From: an uncultured beta proteobacterium
GTDB taxonomy: Bacteria; Pseudomonadota; Gammaproteobacteria; Burkholderiales; Burkholderiaceae
Direction: 5' to 3'
Length of the DNA: 6,811 nt
NCBI GenBank assembly: GCA_903944255.1
Contig: CAJARE010000218.1
Span: forward strand, 1-6,811
The position numbers and the translations under genes were made by a program. The first letter of the stretch is position 1; each line of letters opens with the position of its first letter. The notes under the pieces are model-generated. The model searched no databases, was not told the DNA's origin, and worked only from the letters and a program-made list of their open reading frames with translations. Shown piece after piece: positions 6,694 to 6,811 of this stretch.

Positions 6694-6811
6694 GCCTTGC
6701 TTTAATGATCCCATAGATTAGTTGTTTTAGTGATCACCGGGATTAGGTATGAGTGCCCCAAGATCAAAGGACTTCATTGATTAGCCCTTCTCATGAGAAA
6801 ACCATACCAGC

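Larger units (their letters stand above)
6540..6811. other. Non-coding right flank, likely promoter region of the MazG gene
   Basis: No convincing long reading frame crosses these 272 bases on either strand. Besides the two inverted repeats and the small leader ORF, there is a 12-base palindrome TTCTCATGAGAA at 6788-6799. I see no tRNA, CRISPR repeat or clear transposase. Since the MazG gene has no other upstream space, its promoter should lie here, but I could not pick a convincing -35/-10 pair. Confidence 0.45.

Noticed and set aside
6706..6746. Imperfect direct repeat (16-base units at 6706 and 6731, 12 of 16 matching)
   Set aside because: Only two copies with four mismatches; similarity is no better than expected for a region rich in GATTAG-like words, so no iteron or attachment site is claimed.
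6749..6784. Plus-strand 11-codon ORF starting with ATG at 6749
   Set aside because: No ribosome-binding site at a good distance, no similarity and no downstream gene in view.
6781..6810. Minus-strand tail of nine codons ending in TAA, possible 3' end of a gene entering from the right
   Set aside because: Nine codons without a recognisable motif cannot be told from chance.

Overview
The window looks like a bacterial accessory region. It is moderately AT-rich, gene-dense and ordinary in its start codons and ribosome-binding sites. Codon use and the general look of the proteins would suit a low-GC proteobacterium; a betaproteobacterium such as Polynucleobacter is only a guess, because no taxonomic marker gene is present.

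Layout. A plus-strand cluster fills bases 1 to 6213. It starts with the C-terminal end of a HIT-family nucleotide hydrolase/transferase (cut by the window edge). Next is an HNH endonuclease whose ATG overlaps the HIT stop by four bases (ATGA). Then comes a large protein of about 1045 residues that joins a PLD/HKD-type nuclease domain, an SF2 DEAH helicase and a C-terminal DUF3427 region; its best start shares one base with the HNH stop (TAATG). After an 18-base gap with a good ribosome-binding site comes a 624-residue protein with an N-terminal PD-(D/E)XK nuclease and a DUF2075 (Schlafen group 3-like, SF1-type) helicase. A minus-strand MazG-like nucleotide pyrophosphohydrolase (6210-6539) meets this last gene tail to tail with a four-base overlap. 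A hairpin followed by a T run sits at the shared stop codons.

Bases 6540-6811 hold no clear gene. They contain a perfect 9-bp inverted repeat with a 5-base loop, a small hairpin next to a G7 run, and a possible 13-codon leader ORF with a strong Shine-Dalgarno sequence just upstream of the MazG gene.

Reading as a system. The tight coupling of HIT, HNH and PLD-helicase-DUF3427 indicates co-expression of one functional unit. The nuclease/DUF2075 helicase may be a fourth component or a neighbouring stand-alone one. Together the block encodes three different nuclease folds (HNH, PLD, PD-(D/E)XK), two helicase motors and, at its two ends, two nucleotide-processing enzymes (HIT and MazG). This is the composition expected of an anti-phage or foreign-DNA defence module. 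No modification methyltransferase, specificity subunit, CRISPR component or toxin-antitoxin pair is visible, and the arrangement does not match any named defence system I can recall. The defence role is inference; the domain calls rest on motifs visible in the sequence.
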